Shown: positions 1 through 6,708, counted from the stretch's first letter. The stretch is 9,780 bases of DNA from MVYY01 sp035369865 (GCA_035369865.1 DAOOVG010000077.1:1-9780); one strand, 5' to 3'. Notes: a model not told the origin generated them from the letters alone. Program-made: numbers and translations.

Positions 1-6
1 ACTTAT

Positions 7-113
7 TTAGGTAATACAAAGAAACAACAAAAAAATCGAATAAACAAACTATTTACCCGATTATTTTGCTTTTTTTGAAATTATATTACCTAATTTTGGA
101 GGGTTTGGGTTTA
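7..113. repeat. IS-end-like inverted repeat pair near the left edge
   Basis: Positions 7-15 (TTAGGTAAT) and 85-93 (ATTACCTAA) are perfect inverted copies about 70 bases apart. The right member continues into GGAGGGTTTGGGTTTA (98-113), which closely resembles the sequence just after the transposase stop codon at 720 (TTAGGGTTTGGGTTTA, 725-740). Both therefore look like ends of the same IS family, left by older insertions or deletions. The part before position 1 is not visible, so it cannot be said whether this is a small two-ended element or two separate fragments. The intervening bases are AT-rich and show no gene. Confidence 0.45.
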
Positions 114-123
114 AAAGTAGTAA

Positions 124-720
124 AACCTACCACAACAAACAGATAATTATTTTGAATTCTCAAAACGGTTTATCTTCCATACCGATACGAAAGAGACAGG
201 AAACAGAAAAATCGAGGTGTTTTTGGACGGAAAGCTCAAAGAGCAGGGAAAAGCCGATTATCTCTCCAGAATACAGTCCTTGCCGGAAAATTTCTCAAAA
301 CCCAGCTTTAACGAATTGGTAAAAACCATGGGGACACTCGCCATCATACATAACATACAAAATACTCCAAAAGAGTTGTACCATGAATATAAAAGCAGAG
401 GGTACATCGAACAATTCTTTGATCACCTGAAAAACACATTAGACACCTCATCATCCAGTATGCAGCGTGAAGAATCTCTCAATGGCTGGATGTTTATTAA
501 TCATTTAAGCATGCTGGTTATATACAGGTTATTTGAAATTTTAAAAACAACGCCTCTTAACAAACAGGATAAACTCTTACATAAATACTCTCTGATGGAT
601 GCTGTTGATCATCTTAAGTCGGTAAAGAAAATAAAATTTGCACCCGATGAATCGGTGATTGCCGAAATTAATAAACCAACAAAAAAGCTACTGGAGAAAA
701 TGAAAATAGCTATTACCTAA
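124..720 (+). pseudogene. 5'-truncated IS4-superfamily (IS1634-like) transposase
   Basis: This is the C-terminal part of a DDE transposase. The frame is open from just after a stop at 121-123 to the TAA at 718-720, about 198 codons. The first recognisable family similarity begins near 139 (DNYFEFSKRFIFHTDTKE), upstream of the GTG at 217, so that GTG is probably not a real start. The segment holds the IS4-superfamily signature Y-x2-R-x3-E-x6-K exactly: Tyr at 388-390, the catalytic Glu at 409-411 and Lys at 430-432. Members of this family are usually about 450-600 residues, and the N-terminal portion with the two catalytic Asp residues is absent, so this copy should be inactive on its own. Codons are visibly richer in G and C than in the neighbouring genes, as expected of a mobile gene. 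A second, nearly identical 3' end lies inverted at 9538-9780. Confidence 0.85.
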
Positions 721-742
721 AAATTTAGGGTTTGGGTTTAAA
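711..742 (+). repeat. Right end of the truncated IS copy
   Basis: The transposase stop codon runs into AAATTTAGGGTTTGGGTTTAAA. The inverted copy at 9518-9547 has the same arrangement (ATTACCTAAAAATTTAGGGTTT followed by AGGGTTAA on its own strand). Shared sequence fades right after this GGGTTTxGGGTT block in both copies, which places the IS boundary at about 740. The matching left end of this copy is missing, so no target-site duplication could be identified. Confidence 0.6.
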
Positions 743-794
743 TTATAAAAAATTTTTGGAGAAAATCTCGTTTTTTTAAAAAATAATAATTTAA

Positions 795-820
795 AAATGA
801 AAGTAGCAATATTTTCATTT
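795..820. other. Hairpin with GCAA tetraloop, possible terminator or RNA structure
   Basis: Eight perfectly paired bases (AAATGAAA 795-802 with TTTCATTT 813-820) continue through one G-T pair and two more A-T pairs to a GCAA loop (806-809), a GNRA-type tetraloop. That gives an 11-pair stem. A T-rich stretch (TTAATTTTTT) follows about five bases after the stem. It lies between the IS remnant and pdxJ and could end read-through from the IS, but the stem is nearly all A-T and the T tract is not adjacent, so a terminator role is uncertain. Confidence 0.35.
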
Positions 821-838
821 CATCTTAATTTTTTAGAC

Positions 839-930
839 TATTTTTGTGCTGAATTTAATTTTACTAACAAAAATAGCTTTTAATTTAACAAAGTCAAAGA
901 GCTGAGAATATTATTTATTTGGTATTTTTG
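839..930 (+). promoter_or_regulatory. Candidate promoter region for pdxJ
   Basis: Two octamers match the Bacteroidota -7 consensus TAnnTTTG: TATTTTTG at 839-846 and again at 923-930. Neither has a clear TTTG at the expected distance upstream (about 19-21 bases), and such octamers occur by chance several times in DNA this AT-rich. A start site after 930 would leave a leader of about 50 bases before the ATG at 986. The rest of 743-985 is AT-rich and holds no gene. Confidence 0.3.
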
Positions 931-985
931 TTAAAAATTGGGGGGTATAAAAATTTACTCACAATAATTTTATAATTAAGTTGAT

Positions 986-1699
986 ATGACAAAATTAAGT
1001 GTAAATATTAATAAAATAGCAACCTTACGAAATGCAAGAGGAGGAAACATACCGAATGTGTGTCAGGTGGCTATTGATTGTGAACGGTTTGGTGCAGATG
1101 GTATTACGGTCCATCCACGTCCTGACGAACGACATATTCGTTATGCAGATGTTTGGGAGTTAAAATCCGTTTTAAAAACCGAATTTAATATAGAAGGTTA
1201 TCCTTTGGAAAAGTTTTTGAATTTAGTAAAATCAGTTAAACCTCATCAAGTTACATTGGTTCCCGATGCGCCTGATGCTATTACTTCGAATGCAGGGTGG
1301 GATACTGTTAAAAATTTTGATTTTTTGAAAGATATTGTGGCTGAATTACAAGAAGAAGGTATCCGTGTTTCTATTTTTGTTGATACCAACTTAAAAAATA
1401 TAGAATATGCTTCACTTACAGGTACTGATCGAGTGGAATTATACACGGAACCTTACGCAAGAGAATATTCAACAAATCGAGAAAAAGCTATTGCTCCTTT
1501 TATTGAAGCTGCTCAATTAGCAAAGAAATTAGGTTTGGGGTTAAATGCTGGGCATGACTTAAATCTTCAGAATCTTCGTTATTTACATGAAAATATCCCC
1601 TGGCTGGACGAAGTTTCTATTGGTCATGCTTTAATTTCAGATGCTTTATATTTTGGGCTGGAACAGACAATAAAGCAATATAAAAATCAGTTATTATAA
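986..1699 (+). CDS. pdxJ: Pyridoxine 5'-phosphate synthase PdxJ
   Basis: PdxJ condenses 1-deoxy-D-xylulose 5-phosphate with 3-amino-2-oxopropyl phosphate to give pyridoxine 5'-phosphate, the last ring-forming step of the DXP-dependent vitamin B6 pathway, in the cytoplasm. The 237-residue protein is full length for the family (about 240). Visible motifs are VNINKIATLRNARGG (6-20), GADGITVHPRPDERHI (36-51) with His43, Arg45 and His50, the active-site Glu in FNIEGYP (Glu70), and the phosphate-binding end NAGHDL (187-192) and SIGHALI (211-217). The EGYP and TLVPDAPDAITSNAGWD segments are of the Bacteroidota subtype and differ from the NLEMA and LVPE segments of Escherichia coli. The ATG at 986 matches the family N-terminus and has no Shine-Dalgarno, as usual in this phylum. 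It is first in a same-strand block with the TonB system genes, 74 bases before exbB. Confidence 0.96.
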   Translation: MTKLSVNINKIATLRNARGGNIPNVCQVAIDCERFGADGITVHPRPDERHIRYADVWELKSVLKTEFNIEGYPLEKFLNLVKSVKPHQVTLVPDAPDAITSNAGWDTVKNFDFLKDIVAELQEEGIRVSIFVDTNLKNIEYASLTGTDRVELYTEPYAREYSTNREKAIAPFIEAAQLAKKLGLGLNAGHDLNLQNLRYLHENIPWLDEVSIGHALISDALYFGLEQTIKQYKNQLL

Positions 1700-1773
1700 T
1701 AATATATAAATGAATAAAAAAGGCACATATTTTGTAAAAAAATTCGGAAAAAAACGATTAAAATTGATTTCAA

Positions 1774-2466
1774 ATGAATCTATTAGTTATTTTGCAAGCC
1801 ACATCAGATGTGGCAACAACTGTTGCTGAACAAACACTACCTAAAATGAATTTATGGACAATGACCAAATATGGAGGTCCAATCATGATTATTTTGGCAG
1901 CGATGCTCGCCATTGCAATTTATTTGTTCATTGAAAGGTTAATAACCATTAATGAAGCTGCTAAGGAAGATTCTTTCTTTATGGAAAGGATTAAGGATTA
2001 TATTCATGATGGTAAAATTGAAACTGCTTTGAAGCTTTGCCGTGAAACGAATTTTCCAACTGCTCGGATGATTGAAAAAGGAATCACTCGGTTAGGACGA
2101 CCCATGAATGATATTTTGGTTGCTATTGAAAATGTAGGAAATATGGAGATTGCAAAATTAGAAAAAGGTCTTGTTATCATGGCTTCTATTGCTGGTGGTG
2201 CTCCAATGTTGGGCTTTTTAGGAACAGTTACAGGAATGGTAATAACTTTGTATAACATGTCTATGAAAGCTGGTGGTACTATTCTCTTGGGCGATTTGTC
2301 GGTAGGAATGTATCAGGCTATGGTTACTACTATTGGTGGACTTATTGTGGGAATTTTGGCTTATTTTGCCTATAATTATCTGGTTTCTAAAATTGATAGT
2401 GTGGTAACTCTTCTGGAATCGAGGACTATGGAATTTTTAGATCTTCTGAATGAACCTGTAAAATAA
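1774..2466 (+). CDS. exbB: MotA/TolQ/ExbB proton channel family protein (ExbB)
   Basis: ExbB forms the inner-membrane pentameric channel around ExbD. Together they use the proton gradient to energise TonB, which drives uptake through TonB-dependent (including SusC-type) outer-membrane receptors. The 230-residue protein has the three membrane spans of the family at about 35-55, 132-158 and 180-204, with the long cytoplasmic loop (60-130) between the first two. The conserved core is GGAPMLGFLGTVTGMV (141-156), and the third span carries MVTTIGGLIVG. The first 30 residues are a weakly conserved periplasmic tail of the kind seen in Bacteroidota ExbB, which supports the ATG at 1774 over the in-frame Met codons at 1846 and 1861. 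exbD follows after 82 bases and tonB after that. MotA and TolQ belong to the same superfamily, but the exbD-tonB context favours ExbB. Confidence 0.93.
   Translation: MNLLVILQATSDVATTVAEQTLPKMNLWTMTKYGGPIMIILAAMLAIAIYLFIERLITINEAAKEDSFFMERIKDYIHDGKIETALKLCRETNFPTARMIEKGITRLGRPMNDILVAIENVGNMEIAKLEKGLVIMASIAGGAPMLGFLGTVTGMVITLYNMSMKAGGTILLGDLSVGMYQAMVTTIGGLIVGILAYFAYNYLVSKIDSVVTLLESRTMEFLDLLNEPVK
1798..1814. other. Perfect palindrome in the first codons of exbB
   Basis: GCCACATC (1798-1805), one central A, and GATGTGGC (1807-1814) form a 17-base perfect inverted repeat 24 bases after the exbB start codon. It covers part of the weakly conserved N-terminal tail. It is unusually G-C rich for this neighbourhood. 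As DNA it could be a protein-binding site. As RNA, the one-base centre forces opening of at least one pair, leaving a stem of about seven pairs near the ribosome-binding region. Confidence 0.5.
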
Positions 2467-2548
2467 ACTTCGGTATTTTATACGAAAATTAAAAGATTCG
2501 CTTTTGAGTTTTTCTTATCGTTTATAAAAAAATTTAATTCATTTTTTC

Positions 2549-2965
2549 ATGGCTTTAAAAAGAAAAAATAAAGTTGAAGCAGGTTTTGTAATGGTATCGA
2601 TGACAGATATTATTTTTCTGTTGCTGCTTTTTTTTGTCATTGCTTCTACTTTATCTTCACCCAACGATATAAAAATAGATTTACCTCAAAGTAAAGCTAA
2701 AACTTCAACACCCGTAATTACAAAAGTATTTATTGATAGTAAATCAAATTATTTTGTTACTCATGGGAATGAGAAACCCATACCAATTACTGCTGATTTG
2801 TTGGAATCTTATATTGTGAAGTTGGTAGCACAAGATTCCATGACCCATATTGCTTTATATGCAGATCAAAATATTCCTTATCGAAATGTGGTAAGAGTTC
2901 TGGATATTGCGAACCAACACAAAATCAAAATAGTTATTGCGACAAAACCTTTCGAGGAAAAATAA
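2549..2965 (+). CDS. exbD: Biopolymer transport protein ExbD/TolR family
   Basis: ExbD is the partner of ExbB. Its single membrane span sits inside the ExbB channel and carries the Asp needed for proton use, and its periplasmic domain contacts TonB. The 138-residue protein has a short basic cytoplasmic start (MALKRKNKV), one span at about 18-35 (TDIIFLLLLFFVIAST) with the key Asp at position 20, then a periplasmic domain with IALYADQNIPYRNVVRVLDIANQ (102-124), the typical ExbD/TolR pattern. Length is normal (about 130-150). The start at 2549 follows a T-rich leader without Shine-Dalgarno. Its stop codon is one base before the preferred start of tonB, so the two are probably translationally coupled. 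Confidence 0.93.
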   Translation: MALKRKNKVEAGFVMVSMTDIIFLLLLFFVIASTLSSPNDIKIDLPQSKAKTSTPVITKVFIDSKSNYFVTHGNEKPIPITADLLESYIVKLVAQDSMTHIALYADQNIPYRNVVRVLDIANQHKIKIVIATKPFEEK

Positions 2966-2966
2966 C

Positions 2967-3692
2967 GTGAGGAAGTCTCAAATATATGGAATCATTGGCT
3001 CAGCAATTAGCTGTGGAATAATACTTTTATTGCTTTTTGTTATAAAATTATCTGCTCCAGCCAGTGTGCCACAAGAAGAAGGAATTGTAGTCAGTTTTGG
3101 AGAAAGTGAAGAAGATATGGGAAGAGGTAAAGAACAAGGCAATCATTTGACATTTAAAGGGTCTGTTCCCCAACAAATTTCCTCAGATAAAAATGAAAAA
3201 TTACTGACTCAATCAGAATCTTCGGTAGCATTATCAGAACAAAAAAATGATAAAAGACAAAGCGAAAATATTTCTGAGCAGGAAGAATTGAGGAAAAAAA
3301 GAGAAAATGAAGCAATTGAAAAAGCCAATGTCATTGCAACTATTTTTGGTAACAGAGGCTCTTTGGAAGGTGGTTCAGGAAATGATAATATTTTACAGGG
3401 CAATCCGGCGGGTAAGGGAGTTTCAAACGGACATGGCTGGTCACTGAGTGGAAGAGATTTGGTTGGGGGGCTTGTAACTCCCCGGTATGAAAAAAACGTA
3501 GAAGGTAAAATTACGGTAAATATAAGAGTAGATGAAAATGGAAAAGTAGTGGGTGCTTCTATTGGTTCTCCTACTACAATTTCTGATACTGATATTAGAA
3601 AAGCAGCTATTGAAGCAGCTTTAAATACCCGTTTTACGGCTGGTAAAGGCATGGTAAGCGGGACTGTTACTTATAATTTTAAATTAAAATAA
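2967..3692 (+). CDS. tonB: Energy transducer TonB
   Basis: TonB spans the periplasm and passes ExbB/ExbD energy to outer-membrane receptors. The preferred start is GTG 2967-2969, one base after the exbD stop and preceded by GAGGAAAA (2954-2961). A TTG at 2937 is also in frame but lies inside exbD. The 241-residue product has one N-terminal membrane anchor (about 7-28), a middle region rich in Ser, Gln, Glu and Lys (40-120) with a charged likely helix (EEQ/ELRKKRENEAIEKAN, 104-121), a Gly/Asn/Ser-rich stretch (128-158) and a TonB C-terminal domain (about 160-241). In that domain GKITVNIRVDENGKV (180-194) and the closing GTVTYNFKLK fit the family. The long Pro-Lys/Pro-Glu linker of E. coli TonB is absent and is replaced by the charged segment, which is common in Bacteroidota. 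It follows exbB and exbD in order. Confidence 0.9.
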   Translation: MRKSQIYGIIGSAISCGIILLLLFVIKLSAPASVPQEEGIVVSFGESEEDMGRGKEQGNHLTFKGSVPQQISSDKNEKLLTQSESSVALSEQKNDKRQSENISEQEELRKKRENEAIEKANVIATIFGNRGSLEGGSGNDNILQGNPAGKGVSNGHGWSLSGRDLVGGLVTPRYEKNVEGKITVNIRVDENGKVVGASIGSPTTISDTDIRKAAIEAALNTRFTAGKGMVSGTVTYNFKLK

Positions 3693-3708
3693 AAACAGTG
3701 AAAAAATT

Positions 3709-4254
3709 ATGAAAGCAATCATATTTTTAGCAGAAGGCTTTGAAGAAATTGAAGCCATTGCTCCAATCGATATTTTGAGAAGAGGTGGAATTGAGGTTAT
3801 TACGGTTTCTATCTCAAATAAAAATGAAGTTTACGGATCTCATGGTATACCAGTAAAAGCTGATGCCTTATTTAAAGAAATTGATTTTTCAACAGCAGAT
3901 TTATTATGTTTGCCTGGAGGTATGCCAGGAACAAAGAATCTGGATAATCATCAGGAGTTGAAAGATTTAATTGTTCGTCATGCAAATGGTGGAAAAAATT
4001 TAGGTGCTATTTGTGCAGCTCCTTCTATTTTAGGGAAATTAGGCTTATTAAATGGTAAAGAAGCCATTTGTTTTCCTGGCTTTGAAGACCAATTGATAGG
4101 AGCAAAATTATCGAATAAAAAAGTTGTGAGGGACGGGAATATCGTAACAGCCAAAGCTGCAGGAGTAGCAGTAGAATTTGCTCTGAAATTGGTGGAAATA
4201 TTAAAAGGAAAATCAGCTTCAGATCAAGTTGCTGCCTCGATTTTTGCTAATTAA
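3709..4254 (+). CDS. DJ-1/PfpI (YajL/ThiJ) family protein
   Basis: This is a cytoplasmic member of the DJ-1 superfamily. Related proteins (human DJ-1, E. coli YajL) protect against oxidative and carbonyl stress, with reported deglycase, glyoxalase and chaperone activities that are still debated. The 181-residue protein has the usual length. It carries the conserved Glu of the active site in EGFEEIEA (Glu15), the LCLPGGMPGT loop (66-75) and the nucleophile-elbow Cys102 in GAICAAPSILG (99-109). These match DJ-1 Glu18 and Cys106. It begins 16 bases after tonB and is last in the block, so it is probably cotranscribed. The strong hairpin at 4306-4346 then ends the unit. The precise substrate cannot be told from the sequence, and the older names ThiJ and protease PfpI are less likely. 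Confidence 0.88.
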   Translation: MKAIIFLAEGFEEIEAIAPIDILRRGGIEVITVSISNKNEVYGSHGIPVKADALFKEIDFSTADLLCLPGGMPGTKNLDNHQELKDLIVRHANGGKNLGAICAAPSILGKLGLLNGKEAICFPGFEDQLIGAKLSNKKVVRDGNIVTAKAAGVAVEFALKLVEILKGKSASDQVAASIFAN

Positions 4255-4305
4255 GAGCAATGATAAAAACTAATATTATTTCTTGATAAAATTGGTTTTG
4301 CTTTT

Positions 4306-4346
4306 AAAAGGGAATGAAAAATATTAATATTTTTTCATTCCCTTTT
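4306..4346. terminator. Bidirectional rho-independent terminator
   Basis: AAAAGGGAATGAAAAATATT (4306-4325) is followed directly by its complement with a single extra T (4326-4346). The GGGAATGAAAA/TTTTTCATTCCC stem is strong for this AT-rich region and is flanked by A4 on the left and T4 on the right, so it works in both directions. It lies between the convergent DJ-1 gene (stop at 4254) and the HU gene (stop at 4370) and would end both transcripts. Confidence 0.85.
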
Positions 4347-4369
4347 GAAATGTTACCAGATTTAAAAAA

Positions 4370-4642
4370 TCATTTAATAGCGTTGGCAAGTTCAGAACCC
4401 GCTTTAAATTTTGCAACTTTTTTTGCAGGAATTTTAATCGGCTTTTTGGTAGCAGGATTGATACCAGCGCGTGCTGAACGTTCAACAACTGAAAAAGTAC
4501 CAAAACCAACTAAACTTACTTTGTCACCACTAACGAGTGCTTCAGAAATACTTTTAATTACGGCGTCAAGAGCTTTTTTAGCATCAACTTTGCTAAGCCC
4601 TGATTTTGCTGCAACAGCATTGACTAATTCTGCTTTGTTCAT
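4370..4642 (-). CDS. HU family DNA-binding protein
   Basis: HU is a small dimeric nucleoid protein that bends and compacts DNA without strong sequence preference. The 90-residue product is exactly family length. The N-terminal helices are MNKAELVNAVAAKSGLSKVD (1-20) and KKALDAVIKSISEALVSGD (22-40). The beta core GFGTFSVVER (46-55) is followed by the DNA-gripping arm RAGINPATKKPIKIPA (58-73), with the conserved Arg58 and the Asn62-Pro63 pair that inserts into the minor groove. It stands alone on the minus strand, convergent with the DJ-1 gene and divergent from the rhomboid genes, with its own promoter and terminator. IHF is a relative, but the sequence is closer to HU. Confidence 0.95.
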   Translation of the reverse strand: MNKAELVNAVAAKSGLSKVDAKKALDAVIKSISEALVSGDKVSLVGFGTFSVVERSARAGINPATKKPIKIPAKKVAKFKAGSELANAIK

Positions 4643-4691
4643 AAGATAAATTTTTTAAAAATTAAACAAGTAAAAAATTCTTTATATTCTG

Positions 4692-4722
4692 CAAATGTAC
4701 ATTATTACAAGTAATATGCAAA
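4692..4722 (-). promoter_or_regulatory. Bacteroidota-type promoter of the HU gene
   Basis: Read on the minus strand, TTTG (4722-4719) is followed by a 19-base spacer and TACATTTG (4699-4692). This is a full match to the Bacteroidota consensus TTTG-N19-TAnnTTTG. The start point would fall near 4685, giving a leader of about 40 AT-rich bases before the ATG at 4642. The spacer contains TATTAC-AA-GTAATA (4703-4716), a 14-base palindrome that could be an operator. Confidence 0.7.
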
Positions 4723-4803
4723 TATTTTATATAAAAAATTAGTCATTTTTTTATATTTTCTTACAAAATATGTTAGAAAACATATTTTTGTTTTATTTTT
4801 CAT

Positions 4804-4881
4804 TACTTTTGTGCTAAAAATTTATTATTTAACTCGTTTTTTAGCGAGTTATTATTCCTCATAACAGAAATTTTTTGTTAT
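4804..4881 (+). promoter_or_regulatory. Possible promoter and hairpin leader of the rhomboid operon
   Basis: TACTTTTG (4804-4811) fits the Bacteroidota -7 element, though the nearest upstream TTTG (4787-4790) is only 13 bases away, shorter than expected. Downstream are two small hairpins in the putative leader: TAACTCG (4830-4836) with CGAGTTA (4845-4851), then ATAACA (4861-4866) with TGTTAT (4876-4881). Neither has a following T tract. They are followed by about 100 bases of AT-rich sequence up to the rhomboid start at 4983. No gene was found in 4643-4982, the 340-base divergent interval between the HU and rhomboid genes. Confidence 0.4.
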
Positions 4882-4982
4882 CAACATTAAAAAGGTAAAT
4901 AATAGCTTAATAATTTTCGTAGATATTTTTTGTTTTTGAAATAACTTTAAAGTGGCTGTAAATATAGTAAAAAATTAAATAG

Positions 4983-5780
4983 ATGAACAATAAATCCTCT
5001 TTTTTGAGCTCAATTCCCATCGTAGTAAAAAACTTAATTTTTATCAATATAATCTTATGGTTGCTATCAATAGTATCTCCCAGTTTGTTTGCTCGTTGGG
5101 GACTAAAAGTTGATTTGACGGATATTTTAGGCATGCATTATTGGGCTTCTGAAAAATTTAATGTAGCTCAACTTATCACTTATATGTTTATGCATGGCGG
5201 TTTTGAACATATATTTTTTAATATGTTTGCTTTGTTTATGTTTGGAACTGTATTGGAGCAAACATGGGGATCGAAACGTTTTTTAATTTATTATTTAGTA
5301 ACAGGCATTGGAGCAGGATTAATTCAGCAACTATTTTGGGCTATTCAATATCAACCCGTTGTAACAGCTCTCAATGAAGCCATCGCATCAGGTTCTATGC
5401 AAACTTTACTGATGCATCAAGATATCTTAAATCGTTTTTTTAGAATCAATAATTTATCAGGTTTCGATACCGCTTCATTAATTGAGCTAAAACGTCTATT
5501 TTTAAATTTACCGGTGACAATTGGTGCTTCGGGCTCAATTTTTGGTTTGTTGCTGGCTTTTGGTTGGCTTTTCCCGGATGCAAGATTGATGATTATATTT
5601 TTCCCCATTCCCATCAGAGCACGAATATTTGTTTTAATGTATGCAGTCGTAGAATTATTTTTAGGAGTGGCAAGCTTTTCAGGGGATAATGTGGCTCATT
5701 TTGCTCATTTGGGTGGAATGCTTTTTGGAATTATCCTAATTTTGTTGTGGAAAAAACGAGATAGAAAGCATCTGAACTGA
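4983..5780 (+). CDS. Rhomboid family intramembrane serine protease (first of two)
   Basis: Rhomboids cut transmembrane helices within the bilayer with a Ser-His dyad. The 265-residue protein has about six membrane spans. It shows HGGFEHIFFNMFALFMFG (71-88, with His76 and Asn80 of the oxyanion region), the catalytic Ser183 in GASGSIFGLL (181-190) and the catalytic His242 in AHFAHLGGMLFG (238-249). Between the second and third core spans lies an extra segment of about 60 residues (roughly 121-176, polar and likely helical) that most short bacterial rhomboids lack. It places a soluble insert just before the active-site span. The ATG at 4983 gives a normal N-terminus. The next rhomboid starts 32 bases after the stop, so both are probably in one operon with the EEP gene. 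The substrate is unknown. Confidence 0.92.
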   Translation: MNNKSSFLSSIPIVVKNLIFINIILWLLSIVSPSLFARWGLKVDLTDILGMHYWASEKFNVAQLITYMFMHGGFEHIFFNMFALFMFGTVLEQTWGSKRFLIYYLVTGIGAGLIQQLFWAIQYQPVVTALNEAIASGSMQTLLMHQDILNRFFRINNLSGFDTASLIELKRLFLNLPVTIGASGSIFGLLLAFGWLFPDARLMIIFFPIPIRARIFVLMYAVVELFLGVASFSGDNVAHFAHLGGMLFGIILILLWKKRDRKHLN

Positions 5781-5812
5781 TTTTGTTTTGAGTGTTAATT
5801 TCCTTCTCAATT

Positions 5813-6703
5813 ATGAATGTTTTTGAAAATATAAAATCTTCATTTCGGCGAAGTACTTCGCTCACTAAATTATTATCTATCAATATAGGGATTTTTATCC
5901 TTTACCAATTGGTACTAATTGTTCTGAAACTTTTTAATTTGCAAGAATTGTTTCTGGCAGAGTATCTGGCATTGCCTTCCAGCTTGATACAAGTAGCAAC
6001 CCATTTCTGGACATTGGTAACTTACATGTTTTTTCATTCAGGCTTTCTCCATATTCTTTTTAATATGTTGTGCCTTTACTGGTTTGGGAAAATATTTCTA
6101 ATGTATTTTTCTGAAAAACAATTAGTTGGTTTATATCTTATCGGCGGTTGGATGGCGGCTTTGTTTTATATTCTTTCCTTTAATATTTTTCCTTATTTTA
6201 AATCGGTTGTAAATAGCAGTATACTTTTAGGAGCTTCGGGGTCTATCATGGCTATTATTGTAGCTGCAGCTGTGGCTTCGCCGAATTTGGAAATCAGAGT
6301 TTTGCTGTTAGGAAATATCAAATTAAAATATATTGCCATTGTGGCTGTTCTAACCAGTTTTTTTGGTATTACTTCCAATAATGCAGGCGGTGAAATTGCT
6401 CATTTGGGAGGTGCCTTATGTGGTTATCTTTTTGTTGTATCTTTGCATAAAGGAAAGGATATGACAAAATGGCTTAATAATATTCTTGATAATATTGTTA
6501 ATTTATTTTCATGGAAACCTGCTAAAAAAAGGAAAAAAATTTATTATACAGAAAGAAAAATGACGGATGAGGAATTTAATATTGAAAAAACCCGCCGAAT
6601 GAAAGAAATAGACAGAATCCTTGATAAAATAAAAGAATCAGGCTACGACAGCTTAACAAAAGAAGAAAAGAAAACATTATTCGATCAAAGTAATAAATTT
6701 TAA
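5813..6703 (+). CDS. Rhomboid family intramembrane serine protease with C-terminal helical tail
   Basis: This is the second rhomboid, 296 residues from ATG 5813. A GTG at 5792 is in frame and would add seven residues, but the ATG gives the usual polar start MNVFENIKSSF. It has HSGFLHILFNMLCLYWFG (75-92), the catalytic Ser142 in GASGSIMAI (140-148) and the catalytic His197 in EIAHLGGALCG (194-204), so the dyad is intact. After the last span comes a basic stretch (KPAKKRKKIYY, 235-245) and a charged helical tail (about 248-296, DRILDKIKESGYDSLTKEEKKTLFD). This tail is common in Bacteroidota rhomboids and resembles DUF6576. It faces the cytoplasm by the positive-inside rule. The protein differs clearly from its neighbour, which has the mid-protein insert and no tail, so this is not a recent duplication. 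It sits 32 bases after the first rhomboid and 49 bases before the EEP gene. Confidence 0.9.
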   Translation: MNVFENIKSSFRRSTSLTKLLSINIGIFILYQLVLIVLKLFNLQELFLAEYLALPSSLIQVATHFWTLVTYMFFHSGFLHILFNMLCLYWFGKIFLMYFSEKQLVGLYLIGGWMAALFYILSFNIFPYFKSVVNSSILLGASGSIMAIIVAAAVASPNLEIRVLLLGNIKLKYIAIVAVLTSFFGITSNNAGGEIAHLGGALCGYLFVVSLHKGKDMTKWLNNILDNIVNLFSWKPAKKRKKIYYTERKMTDEEFNIEKTRRMKEIDRILDKIKESGYDSLTKEEKKTLFDQSNKF

Positions 6704-6708
6704 TTTTT

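Noticed and set aside
759..777. Terminator-like GAGA-AAA-TCTC followed by GT7 after the IS end
   Set aside because: A four-pair stem is too short to be convincing.
1710..1832. Short open frame starting before exbB and overlapping its start
   Set aside because: It is Lys-rich, overlaps the exbB N-terminus out of frame and shows no family resemblance.
3209..3652. 147-codon open frame antisense to tonB
   Set aside because: It is the shadow of the tonB linker and C-terminal domain; its product is a low-complexity sequence with no known domain.
4314..4649. 111-codon open frame antisense to the HU gene
   Set aside because: It begins inside the terminator hairpin and lies over the complete HU gene, whose protein is unmistakable.
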